Shown: positions 1 to 7,251 of the stretch, piece after piece
Numbering within the stretch: the stretch's first letter is position 1
Layout: every line of letters starts with the position of its first letter
From: an archaeon
Lineage (GTDB): Archaea; Thermoproteota; Nitrososphaeria; Nitrososphaerales; CADDZS01
Assembly (NCBI GenBank): GCA_021792315.1
Contig: JAJYUX010000065.1
Coordinates: forward strand, 1-9,666
Direction: 5' to 3'
Length of the DNA: 9,666 nucleotides
Notes under the pieces: model-generated
What the model was told of the DNA's origin: nothing
The model's database searches: none
The model's input: the letters and a program-made list of their open reading frames with translations, nothing else
Made by a program: the position numbers and the translations under genes

Positions 1-1589
1 AGAGCAACATACCCTCCAGAAAGTACCTTGAGTACATTCGCTCGAAATTCGTGTTGTTCGCCATCCTCATAGAAAATCAACCTTGTGCCGGGGATTGAGC
101 TAACATCATAACTAGGTCCTTGAATTTCATCTCTATGAATCATGTGTCTCGATGTTATGCGATCGTAGAAATCAGCAAGGGCGTCCAGATCCAATCCTGC
201 TCTATTCAAGACATCAGGAGTTATACCCTCGCTGTCGTACAGTTCTGCAAGCTTTTCAGCGCCCAGTCTTTGTTTCTTCTTGGATAGAGTTTCAATGATC
301 TTTGATGTTCTATCTCTTGTGCCGGCATACTTTTTCTCTTCAACATCAAGCACGATTCCCACGTCTTGAATGTGCTCTGAAAGCTCTGGATACATATCCT
401 TCAACGACTCAGCATGCCAACTAGCAAGCTCCACAAGGTCAATTTTGACTGCCAAGTCGTTGATGAAATCTAGCGATCTACGAAGGATTACTCTTAGGTT
501 GTAACCTCCTCCAACATTTCCCGGAAGCATGCCATCTGAAATGCCGAATAGAAGAGTTCTGCTATGATCTATAAGCGAGTAGATGGCTTGAATCTGTTGG
601 ATTTTTCTTCTCAAGACTATTTCGTCTAATCCCAGTTGCTTTGATACAGTCGAATAATCGGCAACAGCACCCTTGAACCGATCTATGTCGAGAGAACCAG
701 CTAGCTTGAAATAGCCATCTAGACTTCGGTCGGTACTCAAACCGATTCCGGTCTTCTTCTGAAACATTTGTAGGACAGACGAAAACACGGCATCATAACT
801 GTTGAAAGTTCCCTGAGTTGCCCAGACGAATCGTTCCAACCCCGCCCCCATATCGATTACTTTTTCTGAGTATTCCTTGTAATTCTCAATCGTTCCTTCA
901 AATCCAGTGAAAACGCAGTTACCGAGTTCAAGTCCTCTTACGTAGTACTCCAGACTGTTTCCAAAGGCACCAGGTCCCAACCACACGTCTTCCTTGAACA
1001 CAACTTCATTCTTGTCAAAACCAAATTCCTCGGTGAGAAGCCTGTAATCAAGCTCAACACAAGTGTCCTTCCAGTATCCCTTTGGGTTTGCAAGTGCGTG
1101 CTGTCCGATCATGCAGAAGGACGTGTAGTGTCTCCCAGTAACTCCGACGTTCGCAATATCAGAAAACCGGAGGCAAATCTGAGGGACAATCAACGGGTTG
1201 AAAGGAAAATCAAACACCACTTTTCCCAATTCAATCCTTTGAAAATCAACGATTGAGGCTATCGTGAAATAGAGATCCGGTCTCCACCTGCATACCACAG
1301 GATACCTTGCTACAGGCTGATGACCGTTCCTTTTGAAAAAAGATTCAACTTTCTGCCAAGCTCTTACATATTCAACTTTCTCGTTTGTGGCAGGCGCACC
1401 TAAGAACTCATATTGTTGGCAAGGTTGTTCTGGACAAGTCACGCGACTTTCGTCTAGTGTCCAAAAATAGCCACCGCATTTTGCGCATTGCTTCCGAACA
1501 AAACCCAGTTCATCGAAAAGGGCCACCCGGTAGTATTTGTCTGGCTCGGCTGAGAATTTCTTTCTCAGTAGCTCTTTTCCTGAAGGCAA
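1..1589 (-). CDS. alaS: Alanyl-tRNA synthetase, archaeal type (5' portion; C-terminal part lies outside the window)
   Basis: This cytoplasmic class II synthetase charges tRNA-Ala with alanine. I translated the minus strand by hand: 529 codons are open to the window edge. The N-terminus has the archaeal zinc-type cysteines C35, C38, C52 and C57 (CAKC then CPEQPC). The catalytic core follows, with the motif 2 region around residues 141-154 (RFSDIANVGVTGRH) and motif 3 at 247-253 (MGAGLER). Further on comes an NVGGGYNLR segment, typical of the tRNA-recognition region. The editing and C-Ala domains would be in the missing part; archaeal family members are about 900 aa. The only plausible start is TTG at 1589, because an in-frame TGA lies at 1640-1638 and no ATG or GTG comes before the conserved region. 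Transcription runs in the same direction as the upstream membrane-protein gene, 89 bp away across a palindrome. Identity is very secure; the exact start is less so. Confidence 0.96.
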   Translation of the reverse strand, partial: MPSGKELLRKKFSAEPDKYYRVALFDELGFVRKQCAKCGGYFWTLDESRVTCPEQPCQQYEFLGAPATNEKVEYVRAWQKVESFFKRNGHQPVARYPVVCRWRPDLYFTIASIVDFQRIELGKVVFDFPFNPLIVPQICLRFSDIANVGVTGRHYTSFCMIGQHALANPKGYWKDTCVELDYRLLTEEFGFDKNEVVFKEDVWLGPGAFGNSLEYYVRGLELGNCVFTGFEGTIENYKEYSEKVIDMGAGLERFVWATQGTFNSYDAVFSSVLQMFQKKTGIGLSTDRSLDGYFKLAGSLDIDRFKGAVADYSTVSKQLGLDEIVLRRKIQQIQAIYSLIDHSRTLLFGISDGMLPGNVGGGYNLRVILRRSLDFINDLAVKIDLVELASWHAESLKDMYPELSEHIQDVGIVLDVEEKKYAGTRDRTSKIIETLSKKKQRLGAEKLAELYDSEGITPDVLNRAGLDLDALADFYDRITSRHMIHRDEIQGPSYDVSSIPGTRLIFYEDGEQHEFRANVLKVLSGGYVA

Positions 1590-1641
1590 TGTCTGTTTGA
1601 CTCCCGTGTCCGAAATACGATTTAGGCGTTCATCTATTCAG

Positions 1642-1660
1642 TGTTTCCCTAAGGGAAACA
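1642..1660. repeat. 19-bp perfect palindrome between the membrane-protein gene and alaS
   Basis: TGTTTCCCTAAGGGAAACA has two 9-base arms around a single central base. It lies 18 bp past the stop of the upstream minus-strand gene and about 52 bp before the alaS start. No T-run follows on either strand, so it does not look like a standard terminator. A dimeric-regulator operator or an RNA hairpin in the alaS leader (arms pairing with a short loop) are both possible. The symmetry is directly visible; the function is inference. Confidence 0.6.
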
Positions 1661-1678
1661 TGAGTTCGTTCACGGTTG

Positions 1679-3397
1679 CTATTTTTCGCTTTCGAATTCC
1701 TCGCGGAGGTCGTGCGCGCTGTCGAGAAGTGTGTTCGTGTTCCCCTGCAACCGGCGCTCGGTGTTCTGTTGAACTCTTGAGAAAGTTTCGAGCTTCATTT
1801 TCTTGGAAATAAGCTGATCGTAATTGTTCAATATTTCGCGAACTACACGATCATACTCTCTGTCGTTCGCCAGTACAGCGTTCAAACTAGCTTGGACCGA
1901 TGTTGTGACAGTCTGCGATATTTGCGACCTCATATATCCCACCCTTGAGACAGTTTTCGAACGCACATCATCGATTCTTGATTTCGCCAAAACAAGTTCG
2001 TTTCTGCTGACCGCTGTGCTCTTTGCTTTCAATTCCCCTAGAATGTCATTGGTGCTCGATATCTTATCTTCGATGACTCGTACTAGGTCATCAAAGTTGG
2101 AACTCATATCATCTTCTGCTTCCTCTTTGGGTCGTAACACAATTCCCGCAACAAAGATGCCAACGAATATGATGGCGGCATACGGAAGCATGTTATAAGT
2201 CGCCGAAGCGACTCCTACTCTGAATTTCAGAGTGGTTGTTGAGGGAACGATTTGTGTTATGTTTGTGCCTGAAATCGAAATAGGACGCCCTATAACCACG
2301 ATACCTGCAGGAGATGAGGAAAACGCCTGATACTGGCCGACAACGGCAGACACCGGTGCTGCCGTCGGGATCGAAATGGTGTAAACTCCATTTGACACGC
2401 TCCAGTATTGACTCGAAAGAGGATATTCGAAAATCAAAGTAGCCGAGCTCAAGGGTTGAATAGCGTGGTTGGTGGAGTTTAGTTGAAGTTGACCACCACT
2501 AATCTGAATTAAACCAACGTTGCTCAGTGGCGGTTCATTAGAGGGCACTGCTGTGAGGTTTCCAACATTAGTAAGAGGAGAGTACGAGAGCAGGGAAATC
2601 AAATTCAGTCCGTAATTGTGTACATCCAGGGTATCTCTGACCATAACATTGCCACTTGCATCTATCGAAATATGTCTGACTATTGAAGTGAAATCAAGGG
2701 CGCCTGAACTAGACGGGGTAGAATAAACCACCGTGTTGAAATACATCAACGTAGAGTTCGGTTTAGATGTCGTGTAATTGAAGATCTGCGATGTACTCCC
2801 AGAGACTGTTTGAGAATAACCGTGGCCCCCCATGGATGCGAAATTCCCGACGTAGGTAGTAGAATATGGGAAGTCAATTTCGCTGTAAAACTGATTCAGA
2901 TTGATGTTAACTGATGGGCTCTCCAAAATTGGTGCTCTAAAGTATCCAGACGCATTCATTGGTGTCAGCTCGTTCAAGACCCAGAATCCCAGTCCAAGTG
3001 TAGAGTTAGCACCTCCCAAGCTCTGCCCAAGATTAATTGTGATTAGTAATGTATCATTTGAGACGCCTACTGTTGTCGTAGTTTGGATGGTGTCATGACC
3101 AGATTTGGCATAGGAACTCAGCTGTGCAAGGTTGGGCTGATAAGCAATAGGGAAACCAAAGGTCACCGAATTCAACGACGCGGAATTGTTTGCTCCAGTC
3201 AAGGTCTCGTTCACTCTGAACTGACCATATTGGTTGTAACTCTGTACACTTGAAAGCGAATATCCGCTCACAACAGGACTAGCTTGCGCGTGCGTCGGTA
3301 TGGGATCAAAAGAAGCTAGAATGAGTACTGAAAGGAGAGCCAAGGCAATCATAGAGGAAGCTTTGGATCTCAACAGGTCTCTGCTCCGATAAAGCAC
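1679..3397 (-). CDS. Ribophorin I (OST1)-like secreted single-span membrane protein with coiled-coil/helical cytoplasmic tail
   Basis: The 572 aa read as an N-terminal signal peptide (hydrophobic 16-30, probable cleavage after THAQA, residue 39) and an ectodomain of about 40-402. One membrane span at about 403-421 (LPYAAIIFVGIFVAGIVLR) is followed by a charged, helical cytoplasmic tail of about 151 residues. The ectodomain holds ten N-X-S/T sequons (for example N63, N114, N131, N148, N207, N379), as expected for a surface glycoprotein. Residues 236-275 (FTSIVRHISIDASGN then VMVRDTLDVHNYG) resemble the second luminal repeat of eukaryotic ribophorin I. Overall layout and tail length also match RPN1, whose family role is in the oligosaccharyltransferase. 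That assignment is from memory of the family and is not proven. The start is GTG at 3397; ATG at residue 16 would still leave a signal peptide. A TATA-like box just upstream suggests a very short leader or leaderless mRNA. Alternatively this is an unrelated archaeal surface protein. Confidence 0.6.
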   Translation of the reverse strand: MLYRSRDLLRSKASSMIALALLSVLILASFDPIPTHAQASPVVSGYSLSSVQSYNQYGQFRVNETLTGANNSASLNSVTFGFPIAYQPNLAQLSSYAKSGHDTIQTTTTVGVSNDTLLITINLGQSLGGANSTLGLGFWVLNELTPMNASGYFRAPILESPSVNINLNQFYSEIDFPYSTTYVGNFASMGGHGYSQTVSGSTSQIFNYTTSKPNSTLMYFNTVVYSTPSSSGALDFTSIVRHISIDASGNVMVRDTLDVHNYGLNLISLLSYSPLTNVGNLTAVPSNEPPLSNVGLIQISGGQLQLNSTNHAIQPLSSATLIFEYPLSSQYWSVSNGVYTISIPTAAPVSAVVGQYQAFSSSPAGIVVIGRPISISGTNITQIVPSTTTLKFRVGVASATYNMLPYAAIIFVGIFVAGIVLRPKEEAEDDMSSNFDDLVRVIEDKISSTNDILGELKAKSTAVSRNELVLAKSRIDDVRSKTVSRVGYMRSQISQTVTTSVQASLNAVLANDREYDRVVREILNNYDQLISKKMKLETFSRVQQNTERRLQGNTNTLLDSAHDLREEFESEK

Positions 3398-3414
3398 GCG
3401 AATGTCAAAATCCG

Positions 3415-3422
3415 TTTTAAAG
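3415..3422 (-). promoter_or_regulatory. Putative TATA box for the ribophorin I-like gene
   Basis: Reading on the minus strand, CTTTAAAA lies about 18-25 nt upstream of the GTG start at 3397. With the usual archaeal TATA-to-start distance of roughly 25 nt, transcription would begin at or next to the start codon, implying a leaderless transcript. No Shine-Dalgarno sequence is seen before the GTG, which agrees. The motif is short, so this is inference. Confidence 0.4.
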
Positions 3423-3500
3423 ACTTTCTGTGTTGGAAACTGAATAAGCTCGGTGTCTTATTCTTTACAGATCATCAGTATTTCCTTTGTCATTAGTTAA

Positions 3501-3537
3501 GAATTTTAATCGCACTCTAATCATTTTGATAGGAGAA
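3501..3537 (+). promoter_or_regulatory. Putative promoter and ribosome binding site of the gcvPA-gcvPB-rnp4 operon
   Basis: GAATTTTAAT at 3501-3510 is TATA-like and would place the transcript start near 3530. AGGAGAA at 3531-3537 is a Shine-Dalgarno-like run, but it sits 15 nt before the TTG start at 3551, which is longer than usual. The region 3398-3550 is a divergent intergenic spacer serving this operon and the minus-strand membrane-protein gene. Nothing else was recognised in it. Confidence 0.4.
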
Positions 3538-3550
3538 TCCAAGAACAGGT

Positions 3551-4927
3551 TTGACGGTTCACAAATTCCTTCCGAATTCGGAAGAAGGAATCTTGAAGGA
3601 AATGTTGCACAGGGTAGGGTTGCAAGATATTTCAGAATTGTTTTCGGCGATCCCAAACAAAGTTCGCCTCGATCGTCCATTGAATCTTCCTGAAGCAATG
3701 AGTGAGATTGAGCTTGAAAAATTCGTAGCTTCAAAGCTTGCGAAGAATAAATCAGCTCCAGAATCGTTGAATTTCATCGGCGGAGGTAACTGGATTCACC
3801 ATGTACCGTCAATAATTGATGAAATACTGGGTCGCAGTGAATTCTATACCGCCTACACACCGTATCAGCCTGAGATTAGTCAGGGAATGCTCCAGGGAAT
3901 GTTCGAGTATCAGAGCCAGATTTGTGAGCTTACCTCGATGGACGTTGCAAATAGTTCACTTTATGATTGGGGCACAGCACTCGGCGAAGCAGGGAGAATG
4001 GCAAATAGAGTTACTAGGAGAAAAAAGATTCTGGTTCCTTCGAATGTCTCTCCCGAAAGATTAGGAGTGCTTCAAACTTACACTTACCCCTTGGGAGTCG
4101 AAATTGAAAGGATTCCATGCGAACCATCCGGGCGAACTGATGTTTCAGCGCTGGATACGATGTTGGATAGAGAAACTGCGGCCGTTTACCTGGAGAATCC
4201 GAATTTTCTTGGAATAATCGAAGACAATGTGGACACGATAGCCGAGAAGTGTCATGCACTGGGCGCTCTAGTTATTGTGGGAGTGAATCCGATAACATTG
4301 GGACTTTTGAAGCCGCCCGGGTCTTATGGAACAGACATTGTCGTCGGAGACGGACAACCTCTAGGCCTTTACGCGAACTTAGGTGGTCCCTTGATGGGGA
4401 TATTCGCAACTCGTGAGGATTCAAACTTGCTACGACAGATGCCAGGTAGAGTTATCGGAGCCACCAAGTCGAAGGATGGAATAAGACGAGGCTATACAAT
4501 GGTCTTGCAGACACGCGAGCAACACATACGCCGCGAGCAAGCCACATGCAACATCTGCACAAATGAAGCCCTTTTCGCTCTCGCTGTAAGCATTTATCTT
4601 ACCAGTATGGGTCCACAGGGAATGAAGGAAGTGGGGGAGCATATCGTTTTGAATGCTCATTATGCCCTCAAGCGCTTCAAAGAGGAAGGACTCAAGGCTC
4701 CGAATTTCACGGGCTCGTTTTTCGGCGACGTGAGTATTGTAACAAAGTGTTCTTCGGATGAACTTTCGAAACGACTAATTGATTTCAACATACTTGGAGG
4801 ATTGCCTTTAGGAAGATTCTACCAGAATTTAAGGAACGTCTCGCTCTTTTCGTTTAGTGAACTTCACACAGCTGACGATATTGAAAGACTTATCTCTGCC
4901 CTAAAACAAATAGAGAGTGTAGGATAG
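3551..4927 (+). CDS. gcvPA: Glycine dehydrogenase (decarboxylating) subunit 1, glycine cleavage P-protein N-terminal half
   Basis: This is the N-terminal half of the split P-protein. It joins GcvPB to form the PLP enzyme that decarboxylates glycine and passes the aminomethyl group to lipoyl-GcvH. At 458 aa the length is normal for the family (about 440-450). Diagnostic segments are FIGGGNWIHHVPSIIDEIL (75-93), the near-invariant SEFYTAYTPYQPEISQG (96-112) and FEYQSQICELTSMDVANSS (118-136). The start is TTG at 3551. An in-frame TAG at 3530-3532 excludes a longer form, and the ATG at 3602 would delete the conserved N-terminus (HKFLPNSEEGILKE). The stop TAG is directly followed by the gcvPB ATG with no gap, which suggests translational coupling and matched amounts of the two subunits. 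No riboswitch was recognised upstream. Confidence 0.95.
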   Translation: MTVHKFLPNSEEGILKEMLHRVGLQDISELFSAIPNKVRLDRPLNLPEAMSEIELEKFVASKLAKNKSAPESLNFIGGGNWIHHVPSIIDEILGRSEFYTAYTPYQPEISQGMLQGMFEYQSQICELTSMDVANSSLYDWGTALGEAGRMANRVTRRKKILVPSNVSPERLGVLQTYTYPLGVEIERIPCEPSGRTDVSALDTMLDRETAAVYLENPNFLGIIEDNVDTIAEKCHALGALVIVGVNPITLGLLKPPGSYGTDIVVGDGQPLGLYANLGGPLMGIFATREDSNLLRQMPGRVIGATKSKDGIRRGYTMVLQTREQHIRREQATCNICTNEALFALAVSIYLTSMGPQGMKEVGEHIVLNAHYALKRFKEEGLKAPNFTGSFFGDVSIVTKCSSDELSKRLIDFNILGGLPLGRFYQNLRNVSLFSFSELHTADDIERLISALKQIESVG

Positions 4928-6451
4928 ATGCCATTTAGTCAAGCACGCTGGGACGAACCACTCTTAAAGGAGCTTTCAAAGAAGGGTCGCAAGGGATATT
5001 CGCTGCCGAAACTTGCAGAATGCGTCAGTTCGAATATAGGGAAAGCTTCAGAACATATTCCAAAGTCTATGCTCCGAGACACTCCACCAGCCCTTCCGGA
5101 AATGTCGGAGCCGGAAATCGTTCGTCACTTTGTTCGTTTGTCCCAGATGAACTTCGCGATTGATTTGGGGATGTATCCGTTGGGAAGCTGCACAATGAAG
5201 TACAACCCCAAAGTCTCTCAGAGGATTGCAAGAAATTCCAAAATAGCAAATGCCCACCCCTATCAGGACGAGTCATCCATCCAAGGCATTCTTGAGATTC
5301 TGTACGAACTGGAAAGGATGCTCTGCGAAATTGCTGGGATGGATCGATTCTCACTCGCTCCGGCAGCCGGTGCACAGGGTGAGTATGTCGGTGCTCTTGT
5401 TACCAAGAACTACCTTAGAGACATGGGTATGACTGAGAAGGATGAGATGCTTGTTCCAGATTCAGCGCACGGAACAAACCCGTCTAGTGCAGCGATGGCC
5501 GGTTTCAAAGTCGTAAAGATTCCCTCATCAAATGATGGTATCGTAACAGAAGAAGCTGTGAAGAAACTATTGAGCAAGAAGACAGCTGGGATGATGCTTA
5601 CTGTCCCTAGCACACTCGGCATATTCGAACGAGAAATAGTTGAAGTGACAAAGACAGTGCACGAAGCTGGTGGACTAATGTACTACGACGGGGCAAACAT
5701 GAATGCCCTATTGGGACATGTTAGACCTGGCGACATGGGATTTGACATAATTCACATAAATGTTCACAAGACCTTTGCAACACCGCACGGCGGAGGCGGT
5801 CCTGGTGCGGGACCAGTAGGAGTGAAAAGCCACCTGCAAGATTATCTCCCGGTCCCACTCATTTCCAATCCGAATGGAAGGTACTCTCTAGAGTACAAGA
5901 TACCAAAGACGATCGGCTACATCAAGTCATTTTACGGGAACACAGCCGTACTCCTGCGCGCATACTGTTACATTTTGAGTCTGGGAAGAGAAGGTTTGAA
6001 GGAGGTTTCTGAACAGGCCGTTTTGTCATCCAATTACCTGCTCAGTCTGCTCGACAAAGAATCATTCTCATCTCCATTTTCAGTAGGACATCCGAGAATG
6101 CATGAGTTTGTCGTGTCCGCATCATCACTTAAGAAAAGGACAGGTGTGAACGCTGGAGATGTTGCCAAAGCAATTCTTGATTCCGGAATGCATTCCCCAA
6201 CCACTTATTTCCCACTGATTGTGCCCGAAGCACTCATGGTCGAGCCCACCGAGACAGAATCGGTCGAGAACTTGGAAGTTTATGCCGCCACATTGAATAG
6301 CATCTCAAGACTAGCCGCGAGCAATAGTTCTGTTGTAAAGGAGTCTCCCAGAAACACCTCTGTAGGCAGGCTCGATGAATACAGGGCATCGCATCCAAAT
6401 ACCATGATTTTGAACTGGAACGAACTCGCGAAGGAAACAAAGGCAGATTGA
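4928..6451 (+). CDS. gcvPB: Glycine dehydrogenase (decarboxylating) subunit 2, PLP-binding half of the P-protein
   Basis: This is the catalytic, PLP-carrying half of the split glycine decarboxylase, 507 aa, a normal length. The PLP Schiff-base lysine is K281 in HINVHKTFATPHGGGG, followed by the glycine-rich loop to about residue 299. D254 in YYDGAN is positioned as the aspartate contacting the PLP ring nitrogen. H181 in DSAHGTNPSSAAM and the MYPLGSCTMKYNPK segment (82-95) are family hallmarks. The ATG follows the gcvPA stop immediately, with a short AGGA just before it inside the upstream gene. rnp4 begins 4 nt after its TGA, so all three genes should share a transcript. Partner genes gcvH, gcvT and lpd are not in the window. 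Confidence 0.97.
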   Translation: MPFSQARWDEPLLKELSKKGRKGYSLPKLAECVSSNIGKASEHIPKSMLRDTPPALPEMSEPEIVRHFVRLSQMNFAIDLGMYPLGSCTMKYNPKVSQRIARNSKIANAHPYQDESSIQGILEILYELERMLCEIAGMDRFSLAPAAGAQGEYVGALVTKNYLRDMGMTEKDEMLVPDSAHGTNPSSAAMAGFKVVKIPSSNDGIVTEEAVKKLLSKKTAGMMLTVPSTLGIFEREIVEVTKTVHEAGGLMYYDGANMNALLGHVRPGDMGFDIIHINVHKTFATPHGGGGPGAGPVGVKSHLQDYLPVPLISNPNGRYSLEYKIPKTIGYIKSFYGNTAVLLRAYCYILSLGREGLKEVSEQAVLSSNYLLSLLDKESFSSPFSVGHPRMHEFVVSASSLKKRTGVNAGDVAKAILDSGMHSPTTYFPLIVPEALMVEPTETESVENLEVYAATLNSISRLAASNSSVVKESPRNTSVGRLDEYRASHPNTMILNWNELAKETKAD

Positions 6452-6455
6452 GTTA

Positions 6456-6839
6456 TTGCCTCAGAGAAGAGGAAGACAGCAAGCCCTAGATTCTCGAAAG
6501 CAGCAGAGAAGAAAGATTGCCAGCGAGCAGATCGATAGACTGATCGAGTGTGCCATTTTGGAAAGGAGGACTAGATCAGGCCTTGCACTTAGGTATGCCG
6601 ATATGGCGTGGAAGCTTTCAACAAGATTCAATGTCAGACTTGGCGCGAGGCGACTTCTTTTCTGTCGCAAATGTAAGGAATTCATAACACCAGCTGACAC
6701 AGCCAGAGTTAGACTCAGTAAGAAAAGAAAGAGTTTGAATTTCACTTGCTTGAGGTGCCAGAGTACATATCGCAAGATAATCCGATCGAACGATATAGTA
6801 GAAAGTAGTCATCCAACACCAGTGGCGGGAGAAGAATAA
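6456..6839 (+). CDS. rnp4: Ribonuclease P protein component 4 (Rpr2/Rpp21 family)
   Basis: This protein subunit of archaeal RNase P helps the catalytic RNA remove 5' leaders from pre-tRNA. The 127 aa hold a basic, helical N-terminus (residues 1-60, including a KQQRRKIASEQIDRLIECA stretch) and a zinc ribbon with C70-x2-C73 and C98-x2-C101. The intervening and flanking residues are rich in Arg and Lys, consistent with RNA binding. This helical arm plus CxxC...CxxC layout is typical of Rpr2/Rpp21. The start is TTG at 6456, only 4 nt after the gcvPB stop, so it is probably co-transcribed with glycine cleavage genes. In many archaea this gene lies just upstream of S19e; here 408 bp and a separate promoter intervene. 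The extreme C-terminus (about 112-127) looks unconserved. Confidence 0.87.
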   Translation: MPQRRGRQQALDSRKQQRRKIASEQIDRLIECAILERRTRSGLALRYADMAWKLSTRFNVRLGARRLLFCRKCKEFITPADTARVRLSKKRKSLNFTCLRCQSTYRKIIRSNDIVESSHPTPVAGEE

Positions 6840-7247
6840 CCGAAGCACTCAGTCCTGGTACTATTGTTCCAAAAGTCGAAGATTTCTAACTAAGGTCTCC
6901 ATTGGTCGAGAAGACGGCGGCAAAATGGCAAGAACATCTCTGAGATCCAAATTTGAACTTGATGCTTGTCGAGAAGTAACCAAGAGACAACTTGTTTCTA
7001 GCTGTGAGATAAGGTAGTTGTAGAATGGTAACTGCTAACTACTAGCTACAGAACTTTTTGAAATCACCAAGATTACAGTTTGGTAACTAGATCATCTGCG
7101 AATCCTCTTAACCACACTTTACCGTGGTGCATGAAACGAACCGGTTGTGTTTTCCTCCCACACGCCGCGACACGTTCTGATTTAAATAGAGCTTCAAAAT
7201 AAGGTCTATTCTACAAAGGTCGCCAAAGGAAAGGAGAATGCTATGAA
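6840..7247. other. 408-bp spacer between rnp4 and the S19e operon, no gene recognised
   Basis: No convincing ORF is present; the longest small candidate (6925-7017, 30 codons) resembles nothing I know. Visible structure: GTAGTT at 7014-7019 can pair with AACTAC at 7037-7042. ACCAC and GTGGT around 7110-7128 form another short stem. The octamer TGGTAACT occurs twice (7026-7033, 7081-7088), as does GTCGAGAAG (6905-6913, 6968-6976). A T5 run at 7055-7059 could help end the rnp4 transcript. The right end holds the S19e promoter. A small RNA or regulatory leader is possible but not shown. Confidence 0.5.
7181..7188 (+). promoter_or_regulatory. TATA box of the S19e-PDCD5-L39e-L31e operon
   Basis: TTTAAATA is a near-consensus archaeal TATA box in an otherwise gene-free stretch. 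Transcription would start about 25 nt downstream, near 7210, giving a leader of roughly 38 nt before the S19e ATG. That leaves room for the purine-rich Shine-Dalgarno region at 7227-7236. Confidence 0.6.
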
Positions 7248-7251
7248 ATGA
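7233..7251 (+). promoter_or_regulatory. Shine-Dalgarno site with two nested two-codon ORFs before the S19e start
   Basis: GGAG at 7233-7236 is followed by three ATGs at 7238, 7243 and 7248, one in each frame. The first reads ATG CTA TGA and the second ATG AAA TGA. Each TGA overlaps the next ATG as ATGA. Only the third ATG opens S19e. The best Shine-Dalgarno spacing (6 nt) is to the second ATG, not to the true start (11 nt). The arrangement is visible in the sequence; a role in re-initiation is inference. Confidence 0.5.

Noticed and set aside
1824..2198. 124-codon plus-strand open frame inside the membrane-protein gene
   Set aside because: It is an antisense shadow of the much longer, domain-consistent 572-aa frame, with no start signals of its own.
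3602..4927. ATG at 3602 as the gcvPA start
   Set aside because: It would remove the conserved N-terminal segment; the TTG at 3551 preserves it.
6461..6848. Minus-strand open frames over rnp4
   Set aside because: The plus-strand frame has the zinc-ribbon cysteines and the operon spacing; the opposite frames show no domain.
6935..6965. CTGA ... TGATG pattern suggesting a C/D box guide RNA
   Set aside because: Only partial D'/C'-like boxes are present. No proper RTGATGA C box and terminal stem were found.
6925..7017. 30-codon ATG ORF in the rnp4-S19e gap
   Set aside because: Too short, no Shine-Dalgarno and no recognisable sequence. A stretch this long occurs by chance.
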